Assembly: GCA_035236585.1 (NCBI GenBank)
Contig: CP141136.1
Location: 58,297,136-58,361,135 of the forward strand
DNA length: 64,000 nucleotides
Reading direction: 5' to 3'
From: Warburgia ugandensis
Lineage: Eukaryota > Streptophyta > Magnoliopsida > Canellales > Canellaceae
Shown here one piece after another: positions 12,701 to 24,538 of the stretch (positions are counted from its first letter, which is position 1; every line of letters begins with the position of its first letter). Under the pieces are notes generated by a model, which saw only the letters and a list, made by a program, of their open reading frames with translations, was not told the DNA's origin and did no database searches. Both the position numbers and the translations under genes were made by a program.

Positions 12701-15700
12701 TGATAGATAAATTTGTCAAATTCTTCAAATTTTTAGAGATATAATCTAATTAAGGAATTTAAGAATTAATGGCTTAGATTTGTTTTCAGAACCCAAATTG
12801 AAGATTAGGAACAGTAATTACACAGGAAACTATCATAAAACATGTTTTAAAAATTAATTGCAATTTTGAATTAAAACAAACAAGAAATAAGAGTTTTCTT
12901 ATGGTTAAACCAGAACTCTTGATTTGGTTAAACATGCACACATAAGATAGCTCCTGGATTAACTATGGAATAACATAGAATGCAAATAATCAAAATGGGA
13001 ATAACATAAAACGCGAACAGTAATAGTAATAGTAAGAGGACAGAACATGTAATTTGAAATATTATAATAAGGGTAAAACTAGAATTTTATTCCAAACTTC
13101 CTTAAAAATTCCGGTAAACTCCAAATCCACGCAACTTTGCCAGAGTAGATGAAGAAGCCGAAGATGGTGTGGCATCACACGATCTTGGATGTCGCCCGGG
13201 CTGTGGGTGCTTGTCTTGTTCTGGGGTCGTGCCTAGCCAATGATGACCCGAGCCAAGGCTTGGCAAGGCGTTGACGTCTGAGCTTGCTCCTGGCCAGTGA
13301 AGACAATGGCATGGGCAGAGGAGGAAGGGAAGAAAAAAAGGGAAAGAGGGGAATTGGAGGAGATCAGAGACCCAGATTGGGTTTTCGTATTTGGTCCATC
13401 CGATATCGGTAGATGGGAGCAAGGCCCAAGCAAAACGTCGCCTGGTAGACCGGTGCTCTGGTTTGGTGCGTGGAGGAGAGTAGCAGTGATGGGCTGATGA
13501 AGACGTGGAACTGGATGGTGGATGGCTGTAGGCTAATGCAAAGGGCGTGTTGGGTTGTGAACGTGAAAGAGAGAGGGAAAAGTGGAAAGGGTTTTATGCA
13601 GTGGATGATGCGGTTAAAAAAAAGAAGAAAACCAGGAATTGAGAACAAAGAGGGTGAAACAAGGAAGGTGAGGTCTGGAAGGTGGGCAAAACTAGAACGA
13701 CGATTCGGAACCGTGGTGGATATGGAAAACAAAGTTAAAGCTAATGGAAATGGAAATAGAAAGATGCGAGGAGATGAGCACAAGAGATAGAGGTTGAATG
13801 GAAACAAAGTTAAACAAGCAAAGCTAAGGAAAATAACTACAACTCTCCCAAAACTCCAAACTTCAAAAAAAACTCCCCCACTCCCTACGCCCTCTTTATT
13901 GTTTTTTCCTTTCTTAATTTTCCTCCACCTCTTTTCTTTAAGAGTTAGTTTCTTATTAGGAAACTTCCTCTTTTTCCAATTTGGGACTCCTCTTCTATTT
14001 AGAAACCTTTTTCTTTTAGGAACCCTTCATCCCTTGCCTTATTGATCTTTAAACTGATCTGCACTGTTGAAATTAAATCTGAGCCATCCAACCCTCCTTT
14101 AGTTGATCTACAAGACCAAAGACTATATTAGAGTCATCTAAACTATATATTAAGCATCCACTTAGCTCAATCGATCATCTAACTGTTAATTTTGACAATT
14201 TACAGTTGGATGGTCAATTTGAGCTAATTTTTATATTTTATTAAAAAATTACCAAATTAATGAGTTAGATAGTCTAATTAAATGCTAAACTAAGGGTCTT
14301 TTAGCCAAAATTAAACAATTAACACTTATCTTATGAACATGATGTTCCTTAACTGCCCAACACTCTGATTCATAAAGCATGATTGGCCTTATGGCTATCC
14401 TATAGAATTTTCTTTTAGTTTGAGTTACACCTGCCGATCAGACAAAACTCCAAATGCACATCTCCATTTATTTTATCCCACTTGAATTCTCTGGGTAACC
14501 TCCCTCCCAATCTCACCACTCTCATGAATCATTGATCCTAAGTATCGAAAGTGGTCTTTTACAGGGACTTCTTAGTTATCAGACTTAATTGGTATTCGAC
14601 TCCTACTCTCCTTGCCAAAATTGCATTACATATATTTTGTCTTAGTTCGATTGATTTTAAATCCTTTAGATTTTAATGCTTCTCTTCATAACCCTCCCTT
14701 ATCTCATCAAGACTATATCATCTGTAAATAGCATGCATCATGGAATCTTCTCATGCAAATGTTTTGTTCACTCGTCCAATACCAACGTGAAAAAGGTATG
14801 GGCTCAATGCTGATCCTTGGTGCAATCCTAGAGTGACAGAAAAATCATTGGTCTCACCACTAGTGGTCTTAACATTTGTTACTGCTCCCTCATACATATA
14901 TTTAATTATGTTTATATACCACCGCGAAACCCCTTTCTCGCCCAACACCTTTTATATTAACTCTCTAAAAACTCTATCATAAGCTTTCTCTAAGTCAATA
15001 AAGACAATGTGGGGGTCTTTCCTCCTCTCCCTATATTTCTCTACCATTTGTCTTAATAAGAAAATAACTTCCATGCTCCTAGGCATAAAACCAAATTGGT
15101 TCTCCAATACATTTGTTTCATGTCGTAGCATCTTCTCAATCACTCTTTCAAAAAGTTTTAGTGTGGCTCATAAGTTTGATCCCCTGATAATTAGTGCAGC
15201 TTTGTATGTCTCCTTTATTCTTATAAATTGGTACAACAGAGCTTTTCCTCTATTCATTCGGCATTTTCTTTGATTTTATAATTTTGTTAAACAACTTGGT
15301 CAATCAAACTACTCAAATATCTCCCATATGTTTCCAAAACTCTATTGGTATACCATTGGGCCCTATGGCCTTTCCTAAATTCGTCTTTTTCAAGGCCTCT
15401 TTTACTTTAGGTATTCTAATCTTATGTTTATATCTATAACGTCTATTGTTATTTAGGTTTATACTATTTTCAATCCCTATATTCTCAGAGCCATTGTCAT
15501 TTGACAATTTTTGTTAGTAAGTTTTCCACGTTTTTTTTATCTAGTCATCTTTAACTAGTACCCCTTGATCCTCACTTCTAATGCACCAACATGATATAAG
15601 TCCTTACCCTTATGTTCTCTTATTTTTGCAAGTTTAAATACATCTTTCTCACATTCTCTTGATCCTAGCCTACTACTATGAAAGTCATTATATGCCTTAA

Positions 15701-16647
15701 GTTTAGCCTCACTATTCTCTTAGGAACTTTTTTAGCATTATTATGTTGTTCATAGTTTTCATTAATTCTTGTCTTCTGCCATGTTTTAAAACACACTCGT
15801 TTTTCTTTAATAACCCTTTGCACTATTTCACTCAACCACCATGTTTCATGTACTAATTGTCTTTTACCTTTAGATGCTCCTAAGGCATCTTTTGTCACTT
15901 TTTTAATGGACCCAGTCATATTAGTCCACATAGTGTTTACTTCTATTTAGTAGTTTTAGTTTCCTTATACCATCAAATTATTTGTGAATGAGGTTAGTTT
16001 CTCTTCTTTTAAGTTCTACCAATTAGTTTTTGGATATCTATTAAGTTTATTTCCTTTCTTTCATCTTTTAATATAGATATCCATAACTACTAACCTATGT
16101 TGTGAGATTAAACTCTCACCAGGTATCACCTTACAATCATTACACATTGATCTTTTAATATTCTTAAGTAGAAAAAAGTCTATTTGGCTTTTATGAAGTA
16201 CACTTTTAAAAGTTACTAAGTGTTTATCCCTCTTCTTAAAGAATGTATTTGCAATGGCCAGGTTGTATAACAAAGCAAAATCGATGATAGTTTTCCCTAT
16301 CTCATTTCGTTCTCATATATCATACTCTCCATGTATCTTATCATATCCTTTATTTTCTTTTCCTACATGATCATTTAAGTTTGCTCTTATAAATATCCTC
16401 TTAGTATTGGGAATTTCTTGTATAACTCCCTCAATATCTTCCCAGAACTGTTTTTTGATTATATTTTTTAACTCTACTTGTGGTGCATATGCACTTATAA
16501 CATTTATGATCTGCTATCCTAGAATAAGTTATTATTATTATTATTATTATATCATTGATTCTTTTAATATCCACAACTTTATATTTTAATTCTTTATCCA
16601 CTATTATTCCTACACTATTTCTGTTATTATCCTTTCCTACGTACCAA

Positions 16648-16694
<47 letters not shown>

Positions 16695-19600
16695 CTAGTT
16701 TTAGCCCCTTTTCTCCTGGTTTCTTTTATACGAGCAATGTTGACTCTCCTACATTTCATCGTACCTACTAACTCCAAGTTCTTACCTATCAATGTCTCTA
16801 TATTCCATGTGGTAATACGAATCTTATGCTTTTGAGATGTCCTATTTACCTGCGCACTACTCGACCTCTATGGCATGAACTCATGCTCACTTTTCACTGC
16901 ACCTGAGTTCTGATGCAGCGCGTAGCTTCCAAGGGGACGCTCTAGCAGCCCCCGGCCATTTTTCACTACACCTAGGATCCAATGTAGCGAGTCACTCATG
17001 GGAAAACGTCCTAGCAACCCTTGCCCATTTTTATCGCACCCGGGATCCGATGCAGTGTGTTACTTATGGGGATGCCTTAGCTTGAGGGAATGTTAGTTTT
17101 CGATTCATGTCATGTTCGGGTTGCAATACTTTTAAGAAGCTATAGATGATTTTCATTTTTTACTTACATATTAATATACAAATGCGTATTTATTTGCAAG
17201 TAAGAAAGAAATAACAAAATCATCTTTAATTTCTTCCTTGCTGCCTGACACCTAATGCAGGATCCTCCTCTTTTTCTTTTTCAAAATCCAAATGACAAAT
17301 AGATGTTAAAACTACCTACCTCTCGTGGCGATTTCATTAGATTCCACAAACTTTTCCCTTGACATTGTCACAGGTTCAACATTGAGTCAATCCTTTTGTG
17401 TCTTAATTTATACAATGCATAAAAATTCTGTTCTTAATGCACGTATATTTACTTAGATATTTTAATCTAATTATGATCTAATGGTCCACATCACCCCAAT
17501 TGATTAAATCATTAAATTTCTATAATTTCATCCTAAGTGCATGTGTAGATCTCATAATCTCTGCTGTTTATGTTGTTGACTGTGCTTTACTAGTTGTGAA
17601 TCGTTGATAAGATGATTAATAGTTGCTAAACCCTTAGATCCGCATCATTAACCATCTATCAACAGTCTAGATCACTCTTTAACATCTAAGGTTTCAAATC
17701 TGTAGAATTATATGTTATTGGTTTTTTTTTGGATTAGTAAACTTAATCTCTTGATCCATGATCAGATCCACTTTTGGATGACAGATTTAGGGTTTACGCA
17801 TTACCGATAGTTATAGATGTTTAGATTTCAAATGTTAGATTGATCTAATGGTTGATTGTGTTTTATAGTACGAAAACAATAACTTCCATGTTCCATGTTT
17901 GTGTATCCAACGGTAATTCAACGGTTTAGATCCATCAGAAACTCTGACTTTATAAATCAACCATTTGATCAATAATTTCAGGGTTCGATTTGTTGATAAT
18001 ATGGTTTAAAATAGTAGATATAACCTATGATGATACAATGACATCCAATTTATTTGAAATTCCTAAATCTCTTAGGGTTTACTGTGTGCATCATAGTTGA
18101 ATTGGAATTTGAAGCGATTCAATGAAAATCAGTAGTAACCTTACCTTTAATCGCTTAGATTCTCGCTTAATAGATTGTTTGGAGAGTATAATAATCATGA
18201 TTGTGATCGTACGCCACTGTTAGCTTCGAATCTTCGTTGGATCTTCTTCGATCATCGCATAACCAGAGGGGTTTTACTCCTTGCATCGTAATGGACACAA
18301 TGGATGGCTTATATCTTCAATTTGAGTTGTCTTCTTCATGGAAAGCCGAGTGCTCTGTTCACTATCAGGGAGCTTCCATGGGCGACAAAAATGAGAAGAG
18401 AAAAGTGAGTTTTGGAGAGGAGAAATGAGGGTTTTTGAGGGTATGTCGTCAAGTAGTAGCCTAGAGAGGTTTGGTGGGGGTGTCATCATAAAAAATGGTA
18501 TTGTCCATTTTTATTATTTTATTCGTTCAGTGATTGAATTTTGACTATCTTATTACATGTTTTTAAGCACGTTCATTCTTTGTTGGTAATGATTCTCAAA
18601 TTTCACTAGTGGGTTTTACTTGTGTAATTACTGAAAGACTCTTCATTAAAAAAGTCTAAATTTTTTCATCCGAACTTTGAGTATAGCGTTTTTAATGTTG
18701 TTGGATATGTTTTTTCTAGTATTTTCCTAATATTTATGTTTCGAGAGTCAATTGAGTCTTTCAAAAATTCATTTTCATTAACTAAAAACTTAGTCATGTT
18801 TTATTTAAATATTAGCTAGAATTATATGTAATGAAATTTAAAAATTGGGGTTATTACATGTTATTCCTTAACTTCTAACACTGATCTATAGAGCATAGTC
18901 GAGCTTACAACCATTCTAAAGAATTTTCTTTTCAGTTTGAGTGGTACTTGCCAATCACACAAAATTCTAAAGGCGCATCTTCATTTCTTCCAACCTGCTT
19001 CATCTCAATGTCACCACTTTTATGAATTTATCTCAAGTATCAAAAGTATTCTTCTAGGGGGCCTTCTTGGTTATCATTCTTTGCTAGTGCACCACTCCCA
19101 CTCCTCTCCTCGCTAAAATTACATTCTATGTACTCTGTCTTAGTTCGGCTATTTTTAAATTTTTTAGATTCTATTGTATTTCTCCATAACTCTACCTTTA
19201 TGTTTATGCCTTTCCTTGTCTTATTAATTAAACATATAGCATCTACAAATAACATGCACCATGGAATCTCCTCAAATTATCAGTCTCTCTGTTAGTGGTC
19301 CTAACATTTGTTACTGCTACTTCATACATATCCTTAATTATGTCTATTTAGCCTTGTGAAATTCCTTTCTCACCCAACACCCACTATATTAACTTTATGG
19401 GGACCCTATCATGAGCTTTTTGTTAGTAAAGATCATGTGGAGGTCCTTCTTCCTCTCCCTATATTCTCTATCAATTGCCTAAGGAGAAAAATAGCTTCCT
19501 TAGTAGATTTATAAAACCAAACTGGTTCTCCAATGCACTCATCTCATGCATAGCCTCTTCTCAATCACTCTTTCAAAGTCTTAGGGTATGGATTATAAGT

Positions 19601-20882
19601 CTGATCCCTTGATAATTAGTGAAATTCTATATGTTTACTATATTCATATAAATTGGTATAATAAAGCTCTTCATCCATTCATTCGGCGTTTTCTTTGATT
19701 TTACAATCTTGTTAAACAACTTTGTCATCCAAACTATTCTAATATTTCCCATATAGTTCTAAGCTTCTATTGATATACCGTTGGGCTCCAGGGCTTTTCC
19801 TGATTTCATCTTTTTCAAGACATCTTTCCTTCCAGGCATTTTAATCCTGTGGTCATATATATAATATCCAACATTATTTGGGTTTACTATACTTTCAATC
19901 CTAATATTCTTAAGGTAATTGTAATTTTGTACAATTTTTTAATGTAATTTTTTAAACTTTTTTTTATCTTGTAATCTTTGACAAGTACCCTCTGGTTATC
20001 ACCTCTAATATACTTAACGTGGTCAAAGTTTAGACAAGTTTGGAATGTTGCCTCCACGTGCATCTTCTATCAACAAGAGGCATAAAAAGTCTGGAGCATA
20101 ATCTTTCCAAATATTATAATCCACATTCTGAACTGCAAAATTGGCCAAAGCAATCATCTACAAAATTATGTTACAATCAAGTTCTAAAGGAAACAACAGT
20201 TTCTAGCTGAAATCCCCTAAAAGCACTGTGATTCAGTAAACGGGACTAAATTAGGTGGTTTTTCCTTGCCAAAAAACAAAATTGCTGTGATTTTGCCAAA
20301 TCTGAAGTGAAATTGGCAATTGTGCTTCCAAGAAGTCTAATGTCATATTTGCAAAATAGGAACACAATAAAATTTTATCTTAAAATAATCTTATATACAA
20401 ATGATAAATCCAGTGAGATTATACTCATTAGAAAAGAGATTGAATCACCTTTTACCCGCTTATCTCTGTCAGTTTATTTACAATTTACAAATAATCAGGT
20501 TGTAAGATCAAGGCTGCAAGAGCAAGGCCAGTCCCGTAATTTGGATAACCACTATGCTGGTGTCATGGACTGCATTAAAAGAGTCTTCCACGAAGAAGGC
20601 ATCTCCGTTTTTTACCGCGGCTGTGCCACTAACCTGTTGAGAACTACCCCGACTGCCGTTATTACTTTTGCAAGCTTTGAGATGACTCAAAAGTTTCTGC
20701 ACCGAATTTTACTTCCTGAAGAACATCCAGAAGCTCCCCCTGATTCTGGCAGACCACAACAGGGAACCAGCCATGGAGAAGGAATTGAAGGTGGGATTGA
20801 TGAGCCATCACAACCTCAATCTAATCGTAAAAGCTCTTCAATTTCATTAGCGAACAAAGATCGGCTACCAGCAAAACAGTAA
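6123..20882 (+). CDS. NDT2: NAD+ transporter NDT2-like, mitochondrial carrier family (5' end off window)
   Basis: Six exons join in frame: 6123-6171, 6287-6405, 8502-8596, 8837-8925, 9001-9095 and 20499-20882. All introns are GT-AG. They give 276 residues plus stop. Arabidopsis NDT2 is roughly 360 aa, so the first ~85-90 residues are missing to the left. The family moves NAD+ across organelle inner membranes in exchange for ADP or AMP. Visible features are the end of carrier repeat 1 ([13 protein letters not shown]), the repeat 2 signature with Trp in place of the acidic residue ([11 protein letters not shown]), typical of the NAD/folate/pyrimidine carrier subgroup, then [31 protein letters not shown], the repeat 3 signature YPHEVVRSRLQ, and [19 protein letters not shown] hydrophilic C-terminal tail ending near [15 protein letters not shown] favours NDT2 over the shorter NDT1. 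No inactivating change was seen. The last intron spans 11.4 kb of nested transposons. Confidence 0.9.
6287..6405 (+). CDS. NDT2: NDT2 exon with [10 protein letters not shown] signature
   Basis: Acceptor ctctctgcag, donor gtctct. The frame continues from the previous exon (one base plus 119). It encodes [27 protein letters not shown] sequence, transmembrane helix 3 and the carrier signature. Confidence 0.9.
6406..8501. other. NDT2 intron
   Basis: About 2.1 kb of AT-rich sequence between two confirmed exons. No second gene or clear transposon was recognised. Confidence 0.7.
8502..8596 (+). CDS. NDT2: NDT2 exon ([26 protein letters not shown])
   Basis: Acceptor cttttgcag, donor gtgcat; 31 codons plus two bases. 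It encodes the matrix-side loop and the EEGFRGLY motif of carrier repeat 2. Confidence 0.92.
8837..8925 (+). CDS. NDT2: NDT2 exon ([24 protein letters not shown])
   Basis: Acceptor gtaacag, donor gtaaag. It completes the split Ser codon and encodes transmembrane helix 4 and the end of repeat 2. Confidence 0.92.
9001..9095 (+). CDS. NDT2: NDT2 exon ([26 protein letters not shown])
   Basis: Acceptor gtgctcag, donor gtatct. It ends exactly in the middle of the repeat 3 signature (YPHE). The rest of the signature (VVRSRLQ) is 11.4 kb downstream. Confidence 0.92.
9096..9707. other. Start of the 11.4-kb NDT2 last intron
   Basis: AT-rich. A short imperfect direct repeat (gtgaaagttaat ... gggttttaagcttctaaaattct) occurs at about 9475 and 9538. 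No gene was seen. Confidence 0.6.
9708..9788. repeat. (TAT)n microsatellite
   Basis: About 27 uninterrupted TAT/ATT units. It creates a spurious poly-isoleucine reading frame on the reverse strand. Confidence 0.97.
9843..10212 (-). mobile_element. RTE LINE 3' fragment, 5'-truncated
   Basis: Begins on the + strand with the catcatcatc tail and the aagatcttaccctgatta-like end, then follows the RTE C-terminal region (reverse of RWFEHVQRR, RGRPKRTW). It is divergent from the other copies and truncated on its 5' side at about 10212. Confidence 0.75.
10226..11950 (-). mobile_element. Probable LTR-type repeat, reverse orientation
   Basis: Begins TGTGATGACTTGGGTTTTT, which resembles TGTGACATCCTGGGTTTTT at 45109 and TGTGACACCTCGAGTTTTA at 63657. 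It contains a hairpin GAGATATTG...CAATATCTC at 10731-10759, also present at 44054-44089. No coding domains. The boundaries and target-site duplication are not secure. Confidence 0.4.
12331..14324 (-). mobile_element. Solo LTR (~2.0 kb) inside the RTE LINE
   Basis: Flanked by identical 5-bp duplications cttat (12326-12330 and 14325-14329), and the LINE reads on across both edges. On the reverse strand it starts TGTTAATTGTTTAATTTTGG and ends near gcacttgcagaaaacatca. Both ends match the LTR at 58378-60550 (TGTTAAGTGTTCAATTTTGG ... acacatca), including the block gtgggatcgacccgtacttgc. A single LTR with no internal region indicates LTR-LTR recombination after insertion. The GC-richer middle (13100-13750) yields several overlapping spurious ORFs. 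Confidence 0.88.
16651..16693. repeat. (TA)n microsatellite in RTE endonuclease region
   Basis: About 20 TA units interrupt the reverse-strand endonuclease region. It arose after insertion, since the other copies lack it. Confidence 0.95.
17289..18855 (+). other. Unassigned stretch, possibly an LTR ending at 18855
   Basis: No gene was recognised. The right end (ggggttattaca at 18844-18855) has the form of an LTR end and abuts an RTE fragment, as if an LTR had landed in that LINE. A left boundary could not be found. Short ORFs at 18237-18489 have no family features. Confidence 0.3.
18862..20030 (-). mobile_element. RTE LINE fragment, reverse
   Basis: Covers the C-terminal region and reverse transcriptase, from the ttccttaact block (reverse of MLYGSECW) to about the VFK.RE region. 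It is more divergent than the other copies and has many stops and small deletions. It lacks both ends. Confidence 0.8.
20499..20882 (+). CDS. NDT2: NDT2 terminal exon and stop
   Basis: Acceptor aataatcag. It begins [19 protein letters not shown] and encodes the last two transmembrane helices and a ~55-residue polar tail rich in Ser, Pro and Gln. It stops at TAA 20880-20882. An AATAAA at 20931-20936 is a possible poly(A) signal. Confidence 0.93.
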   Translation, partial: VVRSRLQEQGQSRNLDNHYAGVMDCIKRVFHEEGISVFYRGCATNLLRTTPTAVITFASFEMTQKFLHRILLPEEHPEAPPDSGRPQQGTSHGEGIEGGIDEPSQPQSNRKSSSISLANKDRLPAKQ

Positions 20883-22519
20883 GGTCCCTTGTGTACGAAA
20901 AGAAATGCTATTTCGGAAGTGTAGGAGGTAAATAAATGCGGATAGTTAGCTTTTCTTTTCAATTTTTAGGGCCGCAGATGCGTTAATCCTGCATCATCAT
21001 CCGGAACATCAATTGCTTTTCGCTGCAAACATCGATTACTTACCTCCTTCGGCAAGCAATAAGATAAGGATGCAATTGGATGAAAGAAAAATCCAGAAAA
21101 GACACCCTGGGTTTTTAAGCACACTTCAAGTTATTTTTTTGAACAAACAGCGAAAATATTTTTCTTTAAAAATACTTCTCCAAAACTCTGGATATCATCT
21201 ATTATCCTTTTTGTCTGTAAATGGTTGAACATACACAACCCCACGAGCAGCCAAGAACGTATGACCTTCCTACATAAACTCCTCGGCCCGACTACACTTG
21301 GTCATTGCTCAACAAGGGGTGTAAGTTTTCGCCAAAGAAAAAAAGAATACAAATGAGGGGAAATGATACCACCTTGTTTGATTAAGCCGTTGAGTTCTTG
21401 TAAAGGGATTTCGAAAAGGACAGCAACCTAGTGAAGCTCCACCTTTGGATGTTCTGCCTCATTCTATCTTGTCGAGCCTGTCCTATTCAGGCTGCCTGTG
21501 AAAATTCATGCTTGTGGGATGCTTCTAGCTACTTGTTTTTTTGGTGGAAAGAATTCAATGCTAATGATTTGAGACTTAAAACGGGATACCTCAAATGATT
21601 CAATGATCGTGAATGTTCGTGGCCAGTCAATCAAATGCAGGCCGAATGTGATGAATGTATCAGATCATCTAAAAGGTGTGGCCTAGCTAGGTAGCCTTCC
21701 AAAAATACGTCCTTTTCAGTATTTGCAAAGCATTTTTCTTAGGGGTTTCCCTTTCTTATCCTCAGTCTGAAGACTTCCTCGAGGTGAGGAATATCATTAT
21801 CCAAAGGAGTAATACCATTACTGCCATTACTGATATTGATAATGAAGGATAACTCATGTCCTTGTTAAACCGGACAGTATGAAGATGCCAATCTGTGTTG
21901 AAGGAAGACTCGAGTGATTAGAATTATCCTCCTCGTAAATCACTTCCGATTGGACTTACTCGGTGGGCTCGCTATGTGAATGGCCTTGATCAATTAATTA
22001 GCCCACTTATTGTATGCTTTCTGCAACAATGGTGGTTCATAATTTCGACGGGAACGACAAGCATACTAGTACAACAATGAGGCCAATTATGTCTATCGTA
22101 TGACCATGTTTAAGGTGTGTATCAGTGATTATTGTATCATCATCCAGCACCTTTGAAAATGAGGGATGCTAAATTGACCTCGGAGTGCATCCAAGTGACC
22201 ACAAAAGATGGGGGACTGCTTTGCACGATCAGATTTGTTCATTTGATCACTCAAGCTTGGATGTGTAGTTGGGTCAAAAAGCTTGTGTATGAGATGATTC
22301 TGGCATCCAACTTTCTCTTACAAGAAATAGAACTACTTAGAAACTTTGATAAATATATCCTCCTAATCCGTGTCTATCACAAGCACATGTCAAAACTTTT
22401 AACGATGTCAAAAACTTGATTCTTGGAGGTGAGGTAGCAATTGGCAACGCTTACCCAACTGTCTTTATCCTGACATTACATTTATATTTGCTTCTGAAAA
22501 CATAATGGTGTTTGGTAAT
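20883..22519. other. Downstream of NDT2: 3' UTR and intergenic
   Basis: The first part is presumed 3' UTR. No further gene was seen. The ORF at 22132-22419 has no recognisable domain. Confidence 0.5.
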
Positions 22520-22533
22520 CTATATCTGCTTCA

Positions 22534-22720
22534 AAAAGGTGGCCCGGTGCACGAAGCTCTCATGTGTAGAGGGTTTAAGTAAGGAATAGACACAAGGGGC
22601 ATTTAGTATGCAGCCTTATCTTGCATTTTTGTAAAAAAGCTATTTTCATGCCTCGAACCCTTAACTTTTAGCTCACATGACAACAACTTAATCGTTGTTC
22701 AAAGGCTCTCTTTCTTTAAC
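22534..22720 (-). mobile_element. Au-type SINE, reverse
   Basis: A tRNA-derived SINE, diverged. Reading in reverse: gagcctttgaacaacgatt head, then the gttcgaggcatgaaaatagc and gcaagataaggctgc blocks, then the tail. Imperfect flanking repeats ctatatctgcttca (22520) and ctatacctgcctca (22721) are a plausible target-site duplication. Confidence 0.7.
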
Positions 22721-22734
22721 CTATACCTGCCTCA

Positions 22735-23319
22735 TTTACGAGAAATCCATTTTTTTTCATTCTTTGAACTTTACATCCTGAACCCTAACCAGTATGTAAA
22801 GAGACTATTCTCCTCCAACCTGAATTCATTTCAAAGGCTGATCTCAGCACCTATTTTATGGTGGGAGCCCTCGTTTAAGAGGTTCTTGGCTCGTTGTGAA
22901 GTTCGGAGGAGATCATCTGCAAAACCTTTGACCAAAATTTACATGGAAGAATGGGAGAAGTGATCAAGAGCTAATCATGAAGAGCCTTGATCGTGGTCTT
23001 ATTAATATTGAATGAAATCAGATGTTTCCCAATACAGAAATGTATAATGTTTTGAGGATGACATCGGACCACCAAAATCACGCCGAAATATTTTAGATTT
23101 GAGTCCATGTGGACGAAACATCAATGGTTTAATCAAATAGTTGAGGAAATATGGAATATCAACCTTGTGGGAACTCAAATTTCTTAGGAGAAGATTATTG
23201 ACTTGAAATAGATGGAAGTTTGGAAATGCAAATACCAAATTCAATGACCTCACTAAGAACTAGAGGACTTGCTACAGATAAAACAGCTTAGGCACCGGGT
23301 GATGCACTGGAGGTAGAAG
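22735..23319. other. Intergenic, nothing recognised
   Basis: No gene or repeat family was recognised in this stretch between two SINEs. Confidence 0.4.
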
Positions 23320-23329
23320 AGTAGAGCCC

Positions 23330-23522
23330 TAGGGGGTAGGGCAGTCCGGGTGCATGAAGCTCCTACATATGCGGGATCCAGAGAAGGGGCGGAATACATG
23401 GGTCAATAGTACATAGCCTTATCTTGTAGTTTGCAAGAGATTATTTTCATGCCTTGAACCTGTGACCTCAAGGTCACACAAGGACAACTCTACAGTTGCG
23501 CCAAGGCTCCCCTTCATACAAA
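23330..23522 (-). mobile_element. Au-type SINE, reverse
   Basis: On the reverse strand: ggggagccttggcgcaactg head with an A-box-like TGGCGCAACTG, a B-box-like ggtcacaggttcaaggc region, gcaaactacaagataaggct, and the ccgcccc(t/g)tctctgg tail region. Flanked by agtagagccc at 23320-23329 and 23523-23532. Confidence 0.85.
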
Positions 23523-24006
23523 AGTAGAGCCCCGTGGATTCAAAATGGAGATGCAGACATCTGATTTTTCCATATTAATTCAACTAACAAAATAAAAAAA
23601 CATAGGATATTTGCAACTAAAAATCCCAACGAGCAATGGTTTATTTTCAAGCTGAAATGGAAAAAGTTTTCATAGATTACTTTAGTGAAATCCTCAATGC
23701 TAGAGATCCATCAGACACTTACCTGGCCATTGAGAACATTCAATTATTGCTTTCCGATGAGAATCAAACCACTGTTTGACAAAAAAATCACCAAAGAGGA
23801 AGTGAAAAATGCCCTGTTCTCTATGGATAGGAACAATAACAAACAGGATAGAGTGTGCTCAATGTGTGAACAGCAGTTGGAAACTAACGCCCATGTTTTG
23901 CTACAGCGTAGGAGTACACGAACTATGGCTAGAGGCTGCTAGTGCACTAAAAATAAACCACCAAAGTTCAATACAACATTGGAAGCAGTAAAGGCATGGC
24001 TCCAAC

Positions 24007-24504
24007 ATGGACATTCGATCGGCTATAAATGGAGTGGACAATGGCAAGTCACTGCACGTCCAACATCTGTTAGTACAGTGGAAAACTATGGTAATTGAGG
24101 TTACAAATGTTGACCAGATTAACAGGTACTACAATGATGATCAGAAAAACATTCTGGATGAATGGAATCAGATTGGGCTAATGCGTGCTAATAGAAAAAA
24201 TTTCCAGGTTAGATGGGAAAACCACCCCAAGGAGTGTGTGAAACACAATCTGATGGCGCTGCCAAGGGAAATCCTGGGGTTACAGGGGCAGGGGATCATT
24301 AGGGACTCAAATGGGCAGTTTCTTGCTGCCTACTGTGCACTTTCATACATCAAAAGCAAAAACCAGGCGGCATGGGAGGCACCGAGGCTTGGGTTAAAAC
24401 TTGTTAATGATCTACATTTTCAAAATAATATTATTTCAGGTGTTCACAAATTGTTTTACAGGATATTCAAGGTGAAATGGAGGTCACATGAAATTTCTGG
24501 ATGA
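24007..24504 (+). pseudogene. RNase H-like domain of the L1 remnant
   Basis: The open frame of 165 codons ends with an RNase H-like domain of the kind fused to plant L1 elements. The segment VRWENHPKECVKHNLMAL aligns with the usual WxPPPxGxxKxNxDGA block, but the catalytic NTDG has become HNLMAL. QGQGIIRDSNGQF and AAWEAPRLGL are retained. Loss of the first catalytic Asp makes it inactive. It is part of the LINE at 23533-25019. Confidence 0.7.
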
Positions 24505-24538
24505 GCTCAAAGATTTTTTTTATGAAATGCAATTGTAT

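Larger units (their letters stand above)
11965..17279 (-). mobile_element. Nearly full-length RTE LINE, reverse, split by a solo LTR
   Basis: Reading on the reverse strand from 17279: leader, N-terminal repeat block (about 17070-16890), endonuclease (to about 15950, with SQIDFFLL at about 16190), reverse transcriptase (about 15660-14750, with [11 protein letters not shown] and [11 protein letters not shown]), C-terminal region (14700-14330) and, beyond the LTR, the 3' end (12330-11965) with the catcatcatc tail. A 9-bp direct repeat ttcaaaatc at 11956-11964 and 17280-17288 is a likely target-site duplication. Without the LTR and its duplicated target the LINE is about 3.3 kb, matching the copy at 1356. 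Frameshifts and stops are present throughout. It lies antisense in the NDT2 last intron. Confidence 0.88.

Noticed and set aside
13102..14045. Several overlapping ORFs of 66-147 codons on both strands
   Set aside because: They lie in a solo LTR with target duplications, overlap each other and show no family features.
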